Of a stretch of DNA of 64,000 nucleotides, positions 1-10,317 are shown one piece after another; positions within the stretch are counted from its first letter, which is position 1; every line of letters begins with the position of its first letter. Made by a program: the position numbers and the translations under genes. The notes under the pieces were generated by a model. That model ran no database searches. It worked only from the letters and a program-made list of their open reading frames with translations, and was not told the DNA's origin. This DNA is from Aliiglaciecola lipolytica (lineage in GTDB: Bacteria > Pseudomonadota > Gammaproteobacteria > Enterobacterales > Alteromonadaceae): contig NZ_JAHKPT010000011.1 in the NCBI RefSeq assembly GCF_018860635.1, positions 33,547 to 97,546 of the forward strand. Direction: 5' to 3'.

Positions 1-713
1 AGAATTGAGACCGTTAGCTTTTTTAACAAAACTGGATCTCTTGTTACTCTATCCTGTAGATACGGATTCACGCTATAGCCCTCAAGGTAAAATGCTCGCT
101 CAAAAGCTTTCTCTGGCCTTTCTAGTGAATTAAGCCATGCCGAGATTTCGTCTCGAAATAATAGTATTCCTTTCGGATTAGCTTGGGCTTTGAGACAAGC
201 AGCTTCGTAGGTCGCATCATTCAGATCAAAATTAAACTCTCCGTTTTCGCTAGTCTTTTGAAGATATTTAAGTGGAGCACTAGCAGCTTTTAAACACGGT
301 GTCTTCATATCTGATGGGCGACCTGTAATGATAGCCCACAGATTGCAATACTCAATCCAAATCAAGTCATAGCGTTTCGGTCTAATACCTACTCCGCACC
401 CTAAAAGCGCTCCTAAACTTACTAGAAGGCCAATAGTAACGTACTCAATAGGTGACTGATCAATGCGACTTGAGTTGTTTTCTGCGTAGTCATAGAGCGA
501 GCGGGGTAAACAATCTGGCTCTATCGGCTTAACCGGAAGCAGATCGAAATTCAGTGGTTTAAGAGGTAGCCACTTTAAGTTCTGTGTGTCTACTTGCGAA
601 TTAGAGACAGCTATAGAAGAAAGCCCTTTCTCCAATTCAGGTTGAACTGCTTTATCAACGTTTGCCTGTACTTTCTTGCGTTTACCTAAAATTTTGAACA
701 ATGCATGAAACAT
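1..713 (-). CDS. DUF3987 (YfjI-like) mobile-element protein, 5' part only
   Basis: An open frame of 237 codons runs off the left edge without a stop. The start is ATG at 713, with AAGGAG nine bases upstream. The protein has a basic N-terminus and the phrases LLVSLGALLGCGVGIRPKR and GILLFRDEISAWLNSLE followed by a RAFYLEGY-type segment. These match the DUF3987 family, which I know from prophages and integrative islands next to primase- or helicase-like functions; its exact activity is not established. The missing C-terminus lies outside the window. The gene suggests that an integrated element ends at or near this window's left side. Confidence 0.72.
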   Translation of the reverse strand, partial: MFHALFKILGKRKKVQANVDKAVQPELEKGLSSIAVSNSQVDTQNLKWLPLKPLNFDLLPVKPIEPDCLPRSLYDYAENNSSRIDQSPIEYVTIGLLVSLGALLGCGVGIRPKRYDLIWIEYCNLWAIITGRPSDMKTPCLKAASAPLKYLQKTSENGEFNFDLNDATYEAACLKAQANPKGILLFRDEISAWLNSLERPEKAFERAFYLEGYSVNPYLQDRVTRDPVLLKKLTVSI

Positions 714-1503
714 AATATGAAACTCCTTTTTCAATAAATCATATTTGCTAGGTCAACTTAACTTAGCTGGACTTATAGTTAACGATTAATTGAAAAAGTC
801 ATCAGCGTGAATTCGCTCTGTTGTGAGATAAATATCTTGATTCCTATTTTTAAAGGGCTGCATTGAAATTTAGTATATATTTTTTTACTGACAGGGAGTC
901 TTTGATGATGTGTGCTAAAATGCGCTGCTTTTCATATTCGCGACACAGTTATATATTTGCTTTGGTAGAGCAAGTGTAAAAAGTGGGTAGGGCGCTGTAG
1001 GGTATATATCTAGAGGTCTGTAGTTTTTATAGTGCCATTATTTGTATTTCTGTGACCTATTTGTGACCATGTAAATCTTTAAGAGCCCACTACAGCCAAC
1101 GAATATTATTTCAAAATGATAATAAAGCTTTATGTAATCCTTAGGGCGCGGTTGAAAAACAATCAAATCTCCATCACAAGCTATCAGAAATACAACATTT
1201 GTACATAAAAAAACAGCAAATCAACTTTAAATACTTATTAGTGCAATGTTATTCGGGCTAATTGGAGCAACACTGTCGACGCGGACAGCACACTACTTTT
1301 CAATGAAAAGGCGACTCCCTTTATTCCGTTTTTTTAAAGGGAAATTTTAAGCAATTGTTTTAACGTTTTAAATTAATAGGGGGCTAAAATTGATGTTTAA
1401 TATTTTTATTACCCATAGCTATTATAGTGGGCGGAGTGATTTTTGTGGCGAAATCCAAGGGAAATGATTTTCCGTTATTGTTAGTGAAGGCTTTTATTAA
1501 CTA
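714..1503. other. Intergenic region, possible edge of a mobile element
   Basis: I see no convincing coding frame here. The stretch is AT-rich and lies upstream of the DUF3987 gene and beyond the stop of the small minus-strand gene that follows. The only structure I noticed is two short direct-repeat pairs (987-1068), annotated separately. No integrase or tRNA was recognised. Confidence 0.5.
987..1068. repeat. Short direct repeats at helical-turn spacing
   Basis: GTAGGG occurs at 987 and 997 (10 bases apart), and TGTGACC occurs at 1051 and 1062 (11 bases apart). Pairs spaced by one helical turn are typical of protein-binding iterons or recombinase arm sites. The function is inference only. 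The short length means chance cannot be excluded. Confidence 0.3.
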
Positions 1504-1785
1504 TTAACTTTTTTGCTCCATTGAGCCTATCCACTTTTCAATTATATTCTGGATTACTGGGTAGCTTCCTTGAGAGACACTTTTTAAGCGAGCAAGTTCT
1601 TTCTGACACAAAGCTTGATAATTAGTTTTTGTAATCTGATTCTTTCCATTGTGTTTTTCTACTTTAATACACTGCTTGTATGTCTCAAATGCACTTTCTA
1701 TTAGATCTGGAGAACCGTTAAGGTTTTGTGCGGCAGAGGAAAAGCAAATTAAAAAGGTGGTGCTTAAAATAGATATTCTGAACAT
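1504..1785 (-). CDS. Small exported protein of unknown function
   Basis: The 93-residue product has a clear Sec signal peptide (MFRISILSTTFLICFSSAAQ, cleaved near residue 19). The mature part is hydrophilic, of about 74 residues with two Cys that could form one periplasmic disulfide. I chose ATG at 1785 because AGGA lies at a good distance upstream; a TTG two codons earlier would sit too close to that site. I do not recognise a family. It is divergent from the giant Rhs-type gene, with about 90 bases between them, so the two could share regulation. A role as accessory or inhibitor of that protein is speculation. Confidence 0.55.
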   Translation of the reverse strand: MFRISILSTTFLICFSSAAQNLNGSPDLIESAFETYKQCIKVEKHNGKNQITKTNYQALCQKELARLKSVSQGSYPVIQNIIEKWIGSMEQKS

Positions 1786-1873
1786 CGACAAGTCCTTTTG
1801 TGAAAATTATTGACCATTCTTGATAGTTTGTTTATCGTATGTTTAAAAGTTGTTACTGTCAATGGAGTGATAG

Positions 1874-4800
1874 ATGTTGTTCCGCACTGGATTATTTTTA
1901 CTATTAACTGCCCTTTCTGGTTTTGCTTCAGCTGGCTATTTTTCTAGCTTACCACCTTCACCAAATGGAACAGGCAATTACACGTTGTCATGGACATCGG
2001 AGTCTAGTGATTCTGGCGCTTATTTCCTATATGAAACCGTCGGTGGTTCTACCACTCAAGTGCATAGCGGTTACGGAACTTCAAAGTCCTTTTCTGGCCA
2101 AGCTAATGGCAATTACAGTTATGAGCTTAGAGGTCTCCAAGAGACCTGGGTTGGCGGAGAGCCAATGGTGCGCAATGTATCGATGGATACTTTTAGTTTA
2201 ACTGTAAATATTCTATCAATACCTCCTAAAATGGGCACTCCTAGTGCGCCTTCTACTGATAATGATTACTCTATCGCTATATCTTGGCCAGCAAGCTCTG
2301 GTCAATCAATCACACAGTACCAATTGCAGGTTAAAAAAGATTCCGGTAGCTATTCAACAAAATATACCGGCTCAGCCAGAAATTATACTTATACCGCCAC
2401 TTCCGATGGTACCTACTATTTTCGAGTTAGAGCATATAATGAAACGGGTTGGGGGGCCTATAGCAGCACGGATTCGACTATTTCATCTAAAACTCCAGGG
2501 GTGCCTAGTTCTATTGGCGGAGTACCAAGTACATCGAGTTCTGGTAGTTTTACAGTTTCGTGGGGGGTCTCATCGGGCACGATTGATACATACCGACTAT
2601 ACCAACAAACAAACGGAGGGAGCTGGTCACAAATTTATTCTGGTACTAGTCGCTCAAAGGCAGTAAGTTTAGGCGACGGGACATATAAGTATCGCGTCAA
2701 AGCGTGCAATACGACCAGTACCTATGAAGCGTGCAGCGGTTATCGCACCTCCAGTGAATCAAAAGTCGCTAAAACACCAGGAGTGCCTAGTTCAATCAGT
2801 GGTGTGCCTAGTACCAGCAACTCTGGCTCGTTCACTGTTTCCTGGGGGACTGCATCAGGCTCCGTTGACCGTTACAGACTGTATCAACAAACCAACAATG
2901 GCAGTTGGACTCAAATATACTCTGGTACCAGTCGCTCAAAAGCGGTTAGTTTAGGCGATGGTACATATAAATTTAGAGTTAGAGCCTGTAATAGTACCAG
3001 TACCTATGAAGCATGCAGTGGGTACAGAACGTCGAATGAATCCTTGGTCGCAAAAACGCCAGGTGTTCCTAGTTCTATATCTGGGGTACCTGGAACAACA
3101 AGTTCTGGTTCATTTACAATTTCATGGGGCACATCTTCAGGTACAGTTGATACCTACAAATTATATCAAAAAATAAATGGCGGTGGCTGGTCTCAGATTT
3201 ATAGTGGGACCACACGCAGTAAGGCCGTTAGTATCGGCGATGGTACGTATCAATTTACCGTAAAAGCCTGTAACAGCACCGGCAGCTACGAAACATGTAG
3301 CGGTCTGCGCACATCAAACGAATCTTTAGTGGCAAAAACACCTGGTGTACCCAGTTCAATATCTGGTGTGCCAGGCTCATCCGGCAGCGGCTCATTTACT
3401 ATCACGTGGGGGGCATCTTCTGGAACGGTTGATACCTATAAGCTCTACCAAAAGTTAAATGGTGGCGGCTGGTCACAGATATATAGCGGAACAACCCGCA
3501 GCAAAGCTGTCAGCTTAACAGACGGCACCTATGAATTTACCGTAAAAGCCTGTAATAGCACCGGCTCTTATGAAACATGCAGCGGACTACGCACCTCAAG
3601 TGAATCAAACGTTGCTATCACACCAGGTGTACCGAGTTCAATATCGGGCGTGCCAAGCATGGCAGCCAGTGGACAATTCACGGTTTCTTGGGGAACAGCG
3701 ACAGGGAATGTGGATCACTATCGTTTAGAGCAGCGAGTCAATAATGGCAGTTATTCACAAATCTATTCCGGAACATCGCGCTCTAAGTCGATTAGCTTAA
3801 CCAGCGACGGCATTTATCAATATCGCGTGCGGGCTTGTAATGTCACTGGCTCTTACAATGCATGCAGCGGTTTTAAAACCTCTAGCTCAGTGAATGCCGA
3901 ACTTGACCCTATTCCAGCGCCACTGAATACCATTTCGGAACAATCTGTCTCATCTTTAAATGGCGATGCAATGCAAAGTGATTTAGTAGGTGAAATTAAA
4001 GGCAATTTCAAAGTTGATGGCGGCGCATTTAGTTATAGCGTGCCGATTGCCATTCCTCCTGGTCGTAAAGGCATGCAACCGTCGGTGTCATTAAACTATA
4101 GCAGCCAAAATGGTGCAGGTTTAGCGGGTTATGGCTGGAATTTGTCTGCTGGCGGTCAAATACATCGTTGTTCTAATATATACGACTTAGACGACAGTAC
4201 ATTGTCAGTTCTATACGATAGCGCTGATAAGTTGTGTTTTAACGGCTCTCGTTTAATTGCTACTAATGAAGCTGATTACGGCAATGTCAATACTGAGTAT
4301 CGCACGGAAAGGGACCCTAGCTTTACCATTAAACAGCTAGGTGGAACACTTGCACAAACTAATGCTTATTTCATTGTTTATTACCCTGACGGAAAAACAT
4401 CGACCTATGGAATGTCGGGTAATACGAAAGTAACCCGAAGTGGTCATTCAGTTCCAGAAAGGTGGCTACTCGAACTGGAATCGGATACTTACGAAAATGA
4501 AGTTAAATATTCTTATAGTAGTGAAACGGGAAATAAATACCTTGCCAATATTTATTACACTGGACATAACGGTACTTTGGGAACACGCAGAGCTAAATTT
4601 ATCTACGATACAATTAATAGTGTTGAGAATTATTCGTTCGGTGGTAAGTCAGTTTCAAATAAGTTGTTGAGTAGAATTGAAATTTGGATAGACAATGAAA
4701 TAAAATCTAACTGGCGAATCAATCACTCCCAGCCAAACAATGATAATGTTCATAACTATTATCGAGTGGATAGTCTTCAATATTGTGAAGATAACGCAGC

Positions 4801-7800
4801 CTCTAATTGTTTAACAACAAATTTTGATTGGTTGCAAATGGATTATAATTATACTGATTTAGCGCCCGATCCGAATTATGATGACGCCCGTCAAATCCTG
4901 CAAATTCAAGATCAGTTTAAGGTAGGTGAGCCTATTGAAAAAGCCAGCGACTTTGATGGCGACGGTGTGTTAGATGTTACATCCGGTGAGGGAATATATT
5001 TGTCTGGTGGTGGTTTTGTGCCAGGTTCCGATTTTCCTACTTGGCCAGATGAAGTGCCGACAGAGTCCTCAGGTAATGCCTCCTTTAAGCCACACTTACC
5101 GATTTTAGGTCACATGGACTATAATTTAGACGGTAAGACAGACATCGTATACAAAGACACAGATGATAAATTGCTCATTGCCACCATTGTAAATGGTAAT
5201 AAGCAATTCTTATACAATACGCAAATCGACGCGACCTGTTATTTAAGTTATGCCAATCTTAACGCCATGACTTTTTGCCCCAGTTTTGTCATTGATTTTA
5301 ATGGGGATGGCCGGCAAGATTTACTTGTAGCAACAAAAGCTCAAACATCAAATCAGTTTGATTCAATTATTACTTACAAAGCTTATCTTCGAAATGAAAG
5401 TGGTGCAGGTTTTAGCTTCGCTGGTGAATTTCCTTATAATTTAAATAGTGCGCAGTCGTCTTCGCTAGCTCCGATTGACGTTAATGGCGATGGGTTAATT
5501 GATATTGCGCATGCCAATGTGCGTGACACGGCCATTTGGTTGCAAACCTCGTTTAATGCAAATAACCAAACCGTCAGTTTTACGCCAAAATCCGTTAATT
5601 TGAACACAACTTACGATACAGCCAAGCGCAAAAATCCTGGGCGCTGGATAGATTTAAATGGAGATGGTTTACAAGATATTCTTACTTTGGGGTTAGCTAA
5701 TGCTTCCGATGGCCTTTATTCTTTTTACGCTATTTTTAACAAAGGTAATGGGCAATTTACTGCACCGAATTATACTGGGAAAGAAGAACTCGCAACATTG
5801 ACATATAACGATATTGTTAGTGATCAAGATGAAGGTCAAGTACGCAATAGCTTCATCAAAACTCTAGATTTTAATGGAGATGGTAGACAGGACTTATTAG
5901 TTCCAACGACTAAGGGACCTTATACCTATCAATGTTACGATCATGCAACAAACCAATATTGTGGAGCAGTAGATGGAGCAGAGTTCCCACGATTCCATTC
6001 ATACGATGTATATCACTGGGAAGTGTGGCTAACGGATGAAAGTGGCAGTACATTCACGACTTATGAATTGGATGATGAAATAATTGGTGCCTTAGCAACA
6101 ATGAGCATTGTCGATGTAAACGGTGATGGGCTAGACGATTTTGTAAGCGGCATCGGATTTGAGTCGGGTGCTCAAAAACGTCGCTGGTACTATGGTTCAA
6201 AAACCAGCGGTGCTGGAAATAATCCTCGGGGCTTCTTCATTTTTGAGCGTGACGTTACTGATGAGAATGTTATTCATCGTGTCAGCACAGGGATGGGGAC
6301 TAAAGCTGAGATCGGGTATAGCCAATTGAAATATGTCTTAACCAGTGATAGCGGGTTAGCGGCTGGAGTAGGTTACCCTTATGTTAATTTCAGTAATACG
6401 ATGCGCGTGGTTGAACGCTTCGAAACAGACAACGGCTTAGGCTCACTTAACCCTACCACTTATGAATATAGTACCCCTGCTGCTCATATCGCTGGGCGTG
6501 GGTTTCAAGGTTTCAAAAAGATTATTGAAACCAGTACCGATGTGAATACCGAACATACCATCGAAACGGAAATTGAGTTTTATCAGGCTTTTCCTTGGTC
6601 TGGCATGGTGAAGTCAAAAACACAACGGAATGCATATAATCAACAATTGATGTCAACCTATGATGTTAATTCTTATTTTCCCAACATCAACGAATATGTG
6701 TCGGGTGAAAGCTTCTGTTTTTACCCTTCAGAAACGGAGAGTCATAGTTACAAAGAAGGAGATGTAAAAACCGTTGTAACTGCGACGCAAAATGACTTGT
6801 GTCAGACAACGTTAAATACAAAGACTGTGGACGATGATTCAACTGTGCTGTCTACAACAAACGCTGTTGTCTACGTGGACTTGGGTAATAGCTATATTAG
6901 CGTGCCTGATACATCTACTAATACTAAGCAAGTTACTTATAGCCTGTCAGGGTTACCAACTGGTGCGCGTCAAAGTAAAAGTACGACAACCAAGAATCGC
7001 TATAATGCTGATTATGTGGTTTATGACGTTGAAGTGAAAAACAGTAGTGGGCAAATCGAGCGTAAAACCACGCTGTCGAATTTTGATATCTACGGTAATC
7101 CGCTCAAAGTCAGCATAAGTAACCGCTGGACTACGTCAACCATGACCGACGATGGTTATTTTGTGCAAGCCACTCAGAATCGTCAATGGGGAACGAATGT
7201 TGATGTTAGCTTCGCCACATATGATCGATTAACTGGTGCGATGCTAACTCAAGAAGATGCTCAAGGTGTAATCACCACGAATACCATTAATTTCTTGGGT
7301 ACGGTGTCTAAAACCCAAATAACTAAAAATGGTCAAAATATAGCACCAGCGGTTTATACCCAGTTAACGTGGGAGTCAGGAGACTATGCGGTAAGAGTGA
7401 AAACGGTGCAAGACGGCGCACCTATCACAATGGAATACAAAGATTCGTTGGGTAGAACCATCAAACAGATGAGTACCGCTTTCAATGGCACTTGGGTAAC
7501 CAGTGAAACCTTTTATGATGCACGGGGCAATGTGGAAAAACAAAGCACCCCAACTACTTACTTTTCCCAACAAGACAGCGTGAAATATGAAAATTATGAT
7601 ATTTGGGGGCGTCCTGAATATAAGGTGCAATCTGATGGCTTGGTGGGTTACACATCTTGGTATACCTATAATGGTCAAACCACCACTATTGATGTGGGAA
7701 GTACGTCACTCGCCTTAGGAGAGAGTGTTAGCGACATAGGGAATAGCAGCTCAACGGTAGGTACCATGTCACGCACTTACAATAGTCTTGGGCAACTGCT

Positions 7801-10315
7801 AAAAACCGTTGATGTGAAAGGCAGCGCAACCTATTATGCTTATGACAGTGCGGGCAACCCAGATTATATCAAAGATGCCAAAGGCAGTATTATCACCGCC
7901 CAATATAATGATATTGGGGAAAAACTCAGTTTTGACGATCCGAATATGGGAATCTGGAACTTTACCTATAACGAATTTGGCGAGCTAGCAACACAGACAG
8001 ATGCAAACGGCAATGTATCAACGCCGAGTTATGATTTTATGGGTCGAGTAATAAGTGTCAATGGTCGTACATGGCATTACGACACCAACAGTGGTAGAGG
8101 GTTACTCGATTCTACTAACTCTGGCGATGGTGAGGTGAAAACCTTTAGCTACGACAGTCTAAGCAGAATAAAAACTGTGGCCACGCAAATCGACGGACTG
8201 ACGTTTAATCAGGAATTTGCTTATCACAGTATCTTAGGCACCATGAAAGGGGAAAAAACACCCAGTGGCGAAGTGCTAGGCTATATCTACAATGATTATG
8301 GTTACCTCACCAGTGAATTCCGCCATTTAGAAACAGGTGATGAAATACTGCGCCAGATTGACTCTATGGATGCCTTAGGTAATGTTAAAGTTCAGAAGTT
8401 TGGTACCAACATTTATCAAAAATTCACCCGAACCGCCACAGGCGCGGTGCAATCTGTCTGTGCAGGTACTAACTCTAGTTGTAACAACGCCTATCAAAAT
8501 ATTGATTATGACTTTGATGGCATGGGGAACTTAACTAAACAGCATAATCTCATCACTGGCTTTCAAGAAGAATATGTTTATGACGAACTAATGCGTGTGC
8601 AAGCTGCTCAGGTGAAAATGGGCTCAATGGTCGTCGCCAATTACGATTATGATTACGATGTTGTGGGCAATATCTTAAATAAAAGCGATTATGCTAGCAG
8701 TTTTGTTTACAATACAAGTCGTGGTCAGGGTGGAAATGCAGGGCCTAATGCGGTAAGGCGTATTACCAGAGGTGGCAGCAATTACTACTTCACCTACGAT
8801 GATAATGGCAATATGCTTACCGGAAATGGGTTAACACAGACTATTTACAACAAAGACAATAAACCGACAAAAATAGTCAAAAACGGCACCACCACCTATT
8901 TCAAATACGGTGCCGATGGCATGCGTTACAAACAAACCAAAACCACCGGTGGTCAAACTTATGTAACTTACTACGTCGGCAAAGGGTTTGAGCGAGAAGT
9001 CCAGCCTGGCAACAAAGTGTTAGAGAAAACCTTTGTGGGTAATCACACTACGTTATATAAAACAGTTTCTGGTGCACCTGATTATCCAGCAGGTGTGGTA
9101 CACAGCTTAGTTGACAGATTGGGCAGCCCCAGCACCTTGTTAAAAGGCAGAACCAGTTCACCGGTCGTTCTGCGCTATCGCGCCCATGGAATATTTGGAA
9201 AACCAATAGATGCGGGAACCGGCTCTATTTTGGATTCTTTAAGCTCATGGGACGGCCAATATCGCGGATATACCGGACACGAACAGTTAGTCGAACAGCA
9301 GCTTATTCATATGAACGGGCGCATCTATGACTATAACCTTGGTCGCTTTATGTCGGTAGACCCCTTCATCCAGATGCCAGAAAGTAGCCAGAGTATCAAC
9401 CCGTATTCGTATATTATGAATAATCCGATGGCGGGGACGGATCCGACGGGGTATTTGGCCGCGATGTCAGATGCCGAGCAACCACAAATGGCAACGGATA
9501 CTCAGAAAGCAGAAGAAGCAAATGTAACTGAAGAGCGAGAGGTAAATCACTTTGGTGGGCGAGTAAAATCGAAAGTATCAGTAGTAATTGGCAAAGCTAC
9601 AATCACGAATGGCGCGGTTACCAGTGTTCAGGATTTAAAGGGTAATACTGTTGCGACAACTAAGGATACTTCTGGCATTGGTAAGCCTAGTGGAAATAAC
9701 AATGGTACCAGTGGAGCTAGAATTGGTGGTGAAAGCTCAGCAGGAAGTGTGGGCACTCTCGACACCCCAAACTTAATGTACGCAGAATTAGCCGAAGGTG
9801 TGGCTTGGGGTGGCCTTTCTGCCGAGCAACAAGAGTACGTAATCAATCAAGATAAAATGATTAGCAAGGCGACCGCTGATATTCTGGCAATCCCTCCCGG
9901 GTCAGTATTAGAGACCGACAATACAAGAGGGTTTCGTGATACCTACAGCAATATAAAGTATATATTTCACTCAGAAAGGCTGAGTGGCAACACAGGAAGT
10001 GCTCACGCCTTAGTACCTCACCAAGCATTCGGTAAGAATGGCAAGATAACTAAAGTTATGTTTAGCTCCGAGATTCATTACTCCTCATCAAAAATGTCAA
10101 ACTTTAGAAATGGACAAGCGGTAACGAGAAGTGAGGGGAAGCTAGGTTACCATGCAAACCTTAGGTCTGGCATGAATGGCCTTTATGACTTGACACTTCA
10201 TGAGATGGGGCACACCTTTAATCAGAGTAATCCGATAGGGCTGACCGGGGCGCAATTTCAAAAACAGGAAGAGTTCAGGGCTGATTCATTCCTAAAAGAG
10301 ATTAGAGGTTTTTAA
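1874..10315 (+). CDS. Secreted FN3-SpvB-FG-GAP-YD/Rhs polymorphic toxin with HExxH metalloprotease tip
   Basis: This is a 2,813-residue exported protein. Domain order: signal peptide 1-20; two divergent FN3-like domains to about residue 207; five 94-residue FN3 repeats (about 208-677); an SpvB-type domain from about 705 (KGMQPSVSLNYSS, GYGWNLSAGG); FG-GAP/VCBS calcium loops of the DFDGDGVLD and DFNGDGRQD type at about 1025-1420; YD/RHS repeats from about 1880; and the Rhs core motif at about 2482-2528 (YDYNLGRFMSVDP, then TDPTGYL). After the core, the tip carries HEMGH (2776-2780) and a downstream ExxxD (E2800, D2804), the zinc-site pattern of gluzincin peptidases. The family is known to encase a C-terminal toxin in a YD-repeat shell. 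That the tip is a protease toxin is inferred. The absence of PAAR or VgrG partners and the signal peptide argue for Sec-dependent export rather than type VI delivery. Confidence 0.88.
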   Translation: MLFRTGLFLLLTALSGFASAGYFSSLPPSPNGTGNYTLSWTSESSDSGAYFLYETVGGSTTQVHSGYGTSKSFSGQANGNYSYELRGLQETWVGGEPMVRNVSMDTFSLTVNILSIPPKMGTPSAPSTDNDYSIAISWPASSGQSITQYQLQVKKDSGSYSTKYTGSARNYTYTATSDGTYYFRVRAYNETGWGAYSSTDSTISSKTPGVPSSIGGVPSTSSSGSFTVSWGVSSGTIDTYRLYQQTNGGSWSQIYSGTSRSKAVSLGDGTYKYRVKACNTTSTYEACSGYRTSSESKVAKTPGVPSSISGVPSTSNSGSFTVSWGTASGSVDRYRLYQQTNNGSWTQIYSGTSRSKAVSLGDGTYKFRVRACNSTSTYEACSGYRTSNESLVAKTPGVPSSISGVPGTTSSGSFTISWGTSSGTVDTYKLYQKINGGGWSQIYSGTTRSKAVSIGDGTYQFTVKACNSTGSYETCSGLRTSNESLVAKTPGVPSSISGVPGSSGSGSFTITWGASSGTVDTYKLYQKLNGGGWSQIYSGTTRSKAVSLTDGTYEFTVKACNSTGSYETCSGLRTSSESNVAITPGVPSSISGVPSMAASGQFTVSWGTATGNVDHYRLEQRVNNGSYSQIYSGTSRSKSISLTSDGIYQYRVRACNVTGSYNACSGFKTSSSVNAELDPIPAPLNTISEQSVSSLNGDAMQSDLVGEIKGNFKVDGGAFSYSVPIAIPPGRKGMQPSVSLNYSSQNGAGLAGYGWNLSAGGQIHRCSNIYDLDDSTLSVLYDSADKLCFNGSRLIATNEADYGNVNTEYRTERDPSFTIKQLGGTLAQTNAYFIVYYPDGKTSTYGMSGNTKVTRSGHSVPERWLLELESDTYENEVKYSYSSETGNKYLANIYYTGHNGTLGTRRAKFIYDTINSVENYSFGGKSVSNKLLSRIEIWIDNEIKSNWRINHSQPNNDNVHNYYRVDSLQYCEDNAASNCLTTNFDWLQMDYNYTDLAPDPNYDDARQILQIQDQFKVGEPIEKASDFDGDGVLDVTSGEGIYLSGGGFVPGSDFPTWPDEVPTESSGNASFKPHLPILGHMDYNLDGKTDIVYKDTDDKLLIATIVNGNKQFLYNTQIDATCYLSYANLNAMTFCPSFVIDFNGDGRQDLLVATKAQTSNQFDSIITYKAYLRNESGAGFSFAGEFPYNLNSAQSSSLAPIDVNGDGLIDIAHANVRDTAIWLQTSFNANNQTVSFTPKSVNLNTTYDTAKRKNPGRWIDLNGDGLQDILTLGLANASDGLYSFYAIFNKGNGQFTAPNYTGKEELATLTYNDIVSDQDEGQVRNSFIKTLDFNGDGRQDLLVPTTKGPYTYQCYDHATNQYCGAVDGAEFPRFHSYDVYHWEVWLTDESGSTFTTYELDDEIIGALATMSIVDVNGDGLDDFVSGIGFESGAQKRRWYYGSKTSGAGNNPRGFFIFERDVTDENVIHRVSTGMGTKAEIGYSQLKYVLTSDSGLAAGVGYPYVNFSNTMRVVERFETDNGLGSLNPTTYEYSTPAAHIAGRGFQGFKKIIETSTDVNTEHTIETEIEFYQAFPWSGMVKSKTQRNAYNQQLMSTYDVNSYFPNINEYVSGESFCFYPSETESHSYKEGDVKTVVTATQNDLCQTTLNTKTVDDDSTVLSTTNAVVYVDLGNSYISVPDTSTNTKQVTYSLSGLPTGARQSKSTTTKNRYNADYVVYDVEVKNSSGQIERKTTLSNFDIYGNPLKVSISNRWTTSTMTDDGYFVQATQNRQWGTNVDVSFATYDRLTGAMLTQEDAQGVITTNTINFLGTVSKTQITKNGQNIAPAVYTQLTWESGDYAVRVKTVQDGAPITMEYKDSLGRTIKQMSTAFNGTWVTSETFYDARGNVEKQSTPTTYFSQQDSVKYENYDIWGRPEYKVQSDGLVGYTSWYTYNGQTTTIDVGSTSLALGESVSDIGNSSSTVGTMSRTYNSLGQLLKTVDVKGSATYYAYDSAGNPDYIKDAKGSIITAQYNDIGEKLSFDDPNMGIWNFTYNEFGELATQTDANGNVSTPSYDFMGRVISVNGRTWHYDTNSGRGLLDSTNSGDGEVKTFSYDSLSRIKTVATQIDGLTFNQEFAYHSILGTMKGEKTPSGEVLGYIYNDYGYLTSEFRHLETGDEILRQIDSMDALGNVKVQKFGTNIYQKFTRTATGAVQSVCAGTNSSCNNAYQNIDYDFDGMGNLTKQHNLITGFQEEYVYDELMRVQAAQVKMGSMVVANYDYDYDVVGNILNKSDYASSFVYNTSRGQGGNAGPNAVRRITRGGSNYYFTYDDNGNMLTGNGLTQTIYNKDNKPTKIVKNGTTTYFKYGADGMRYKQTKTTGGQTYVTYYVGKGFEREVQPGNKVLEKTFVGNHTTLYKTVSGAPDYPAGVVHSLVDRLGSPSTLLKGRTSSPVVLRYRAHGIFGKPIDAGTGSILDSLSSWDGQYRGYTGHEQLVEQQLIHMNGRIYDYNLGRFMSVDPFIQMPESSQSINPYSYIMNNPMAGTDPTGYLAAMSDAEQPQMATDTQKAEEANVTEEREVNHFGGRVKSKVSVVIGKATITNGAVTSVQDLKGNTVATTKDTSGIGKPSGNNNGTSGARIGGESSAGSVGTLDTPNLMYAELAEGVAWGGLSAEQQEYVINQDKMISKATADILAIPPGSVLETDNTRGFRDTYSNIKYIFHSERLSGNTGSAHALVPHQAFGKNGKITKVMFSSEIHYSSSKMSNFRNGQAVTRSEGKLGYHANLRSGMNGLYDLTLHEMGHTFNQSNPIGLTGAQFQKQEEFRADSFLKEIRGF
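2495..3904 (+). repeat. Five in-phase 282-bp tandem repeats encoding FN3 domains
   Basis: The codons for the phrase PGVPSSI recur at 2495, 2777, 3059, 3341 and 3623, exactly 282 bases (94 codons) apart. The copies are very similar at protein level and moderately diverged at DNA level, so the array is old enough to have drifted but has kept an exact period. Such arrays can expand or contract by recombination without breaking the frame. Confidence 0.9.
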
Positions 10316-10317
10316 TA

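Noticed and set aside
1..1000. CRISPR array
   Set aside because: No regularly spaced repeats with unique spacers were found here or elsewhere in the window.
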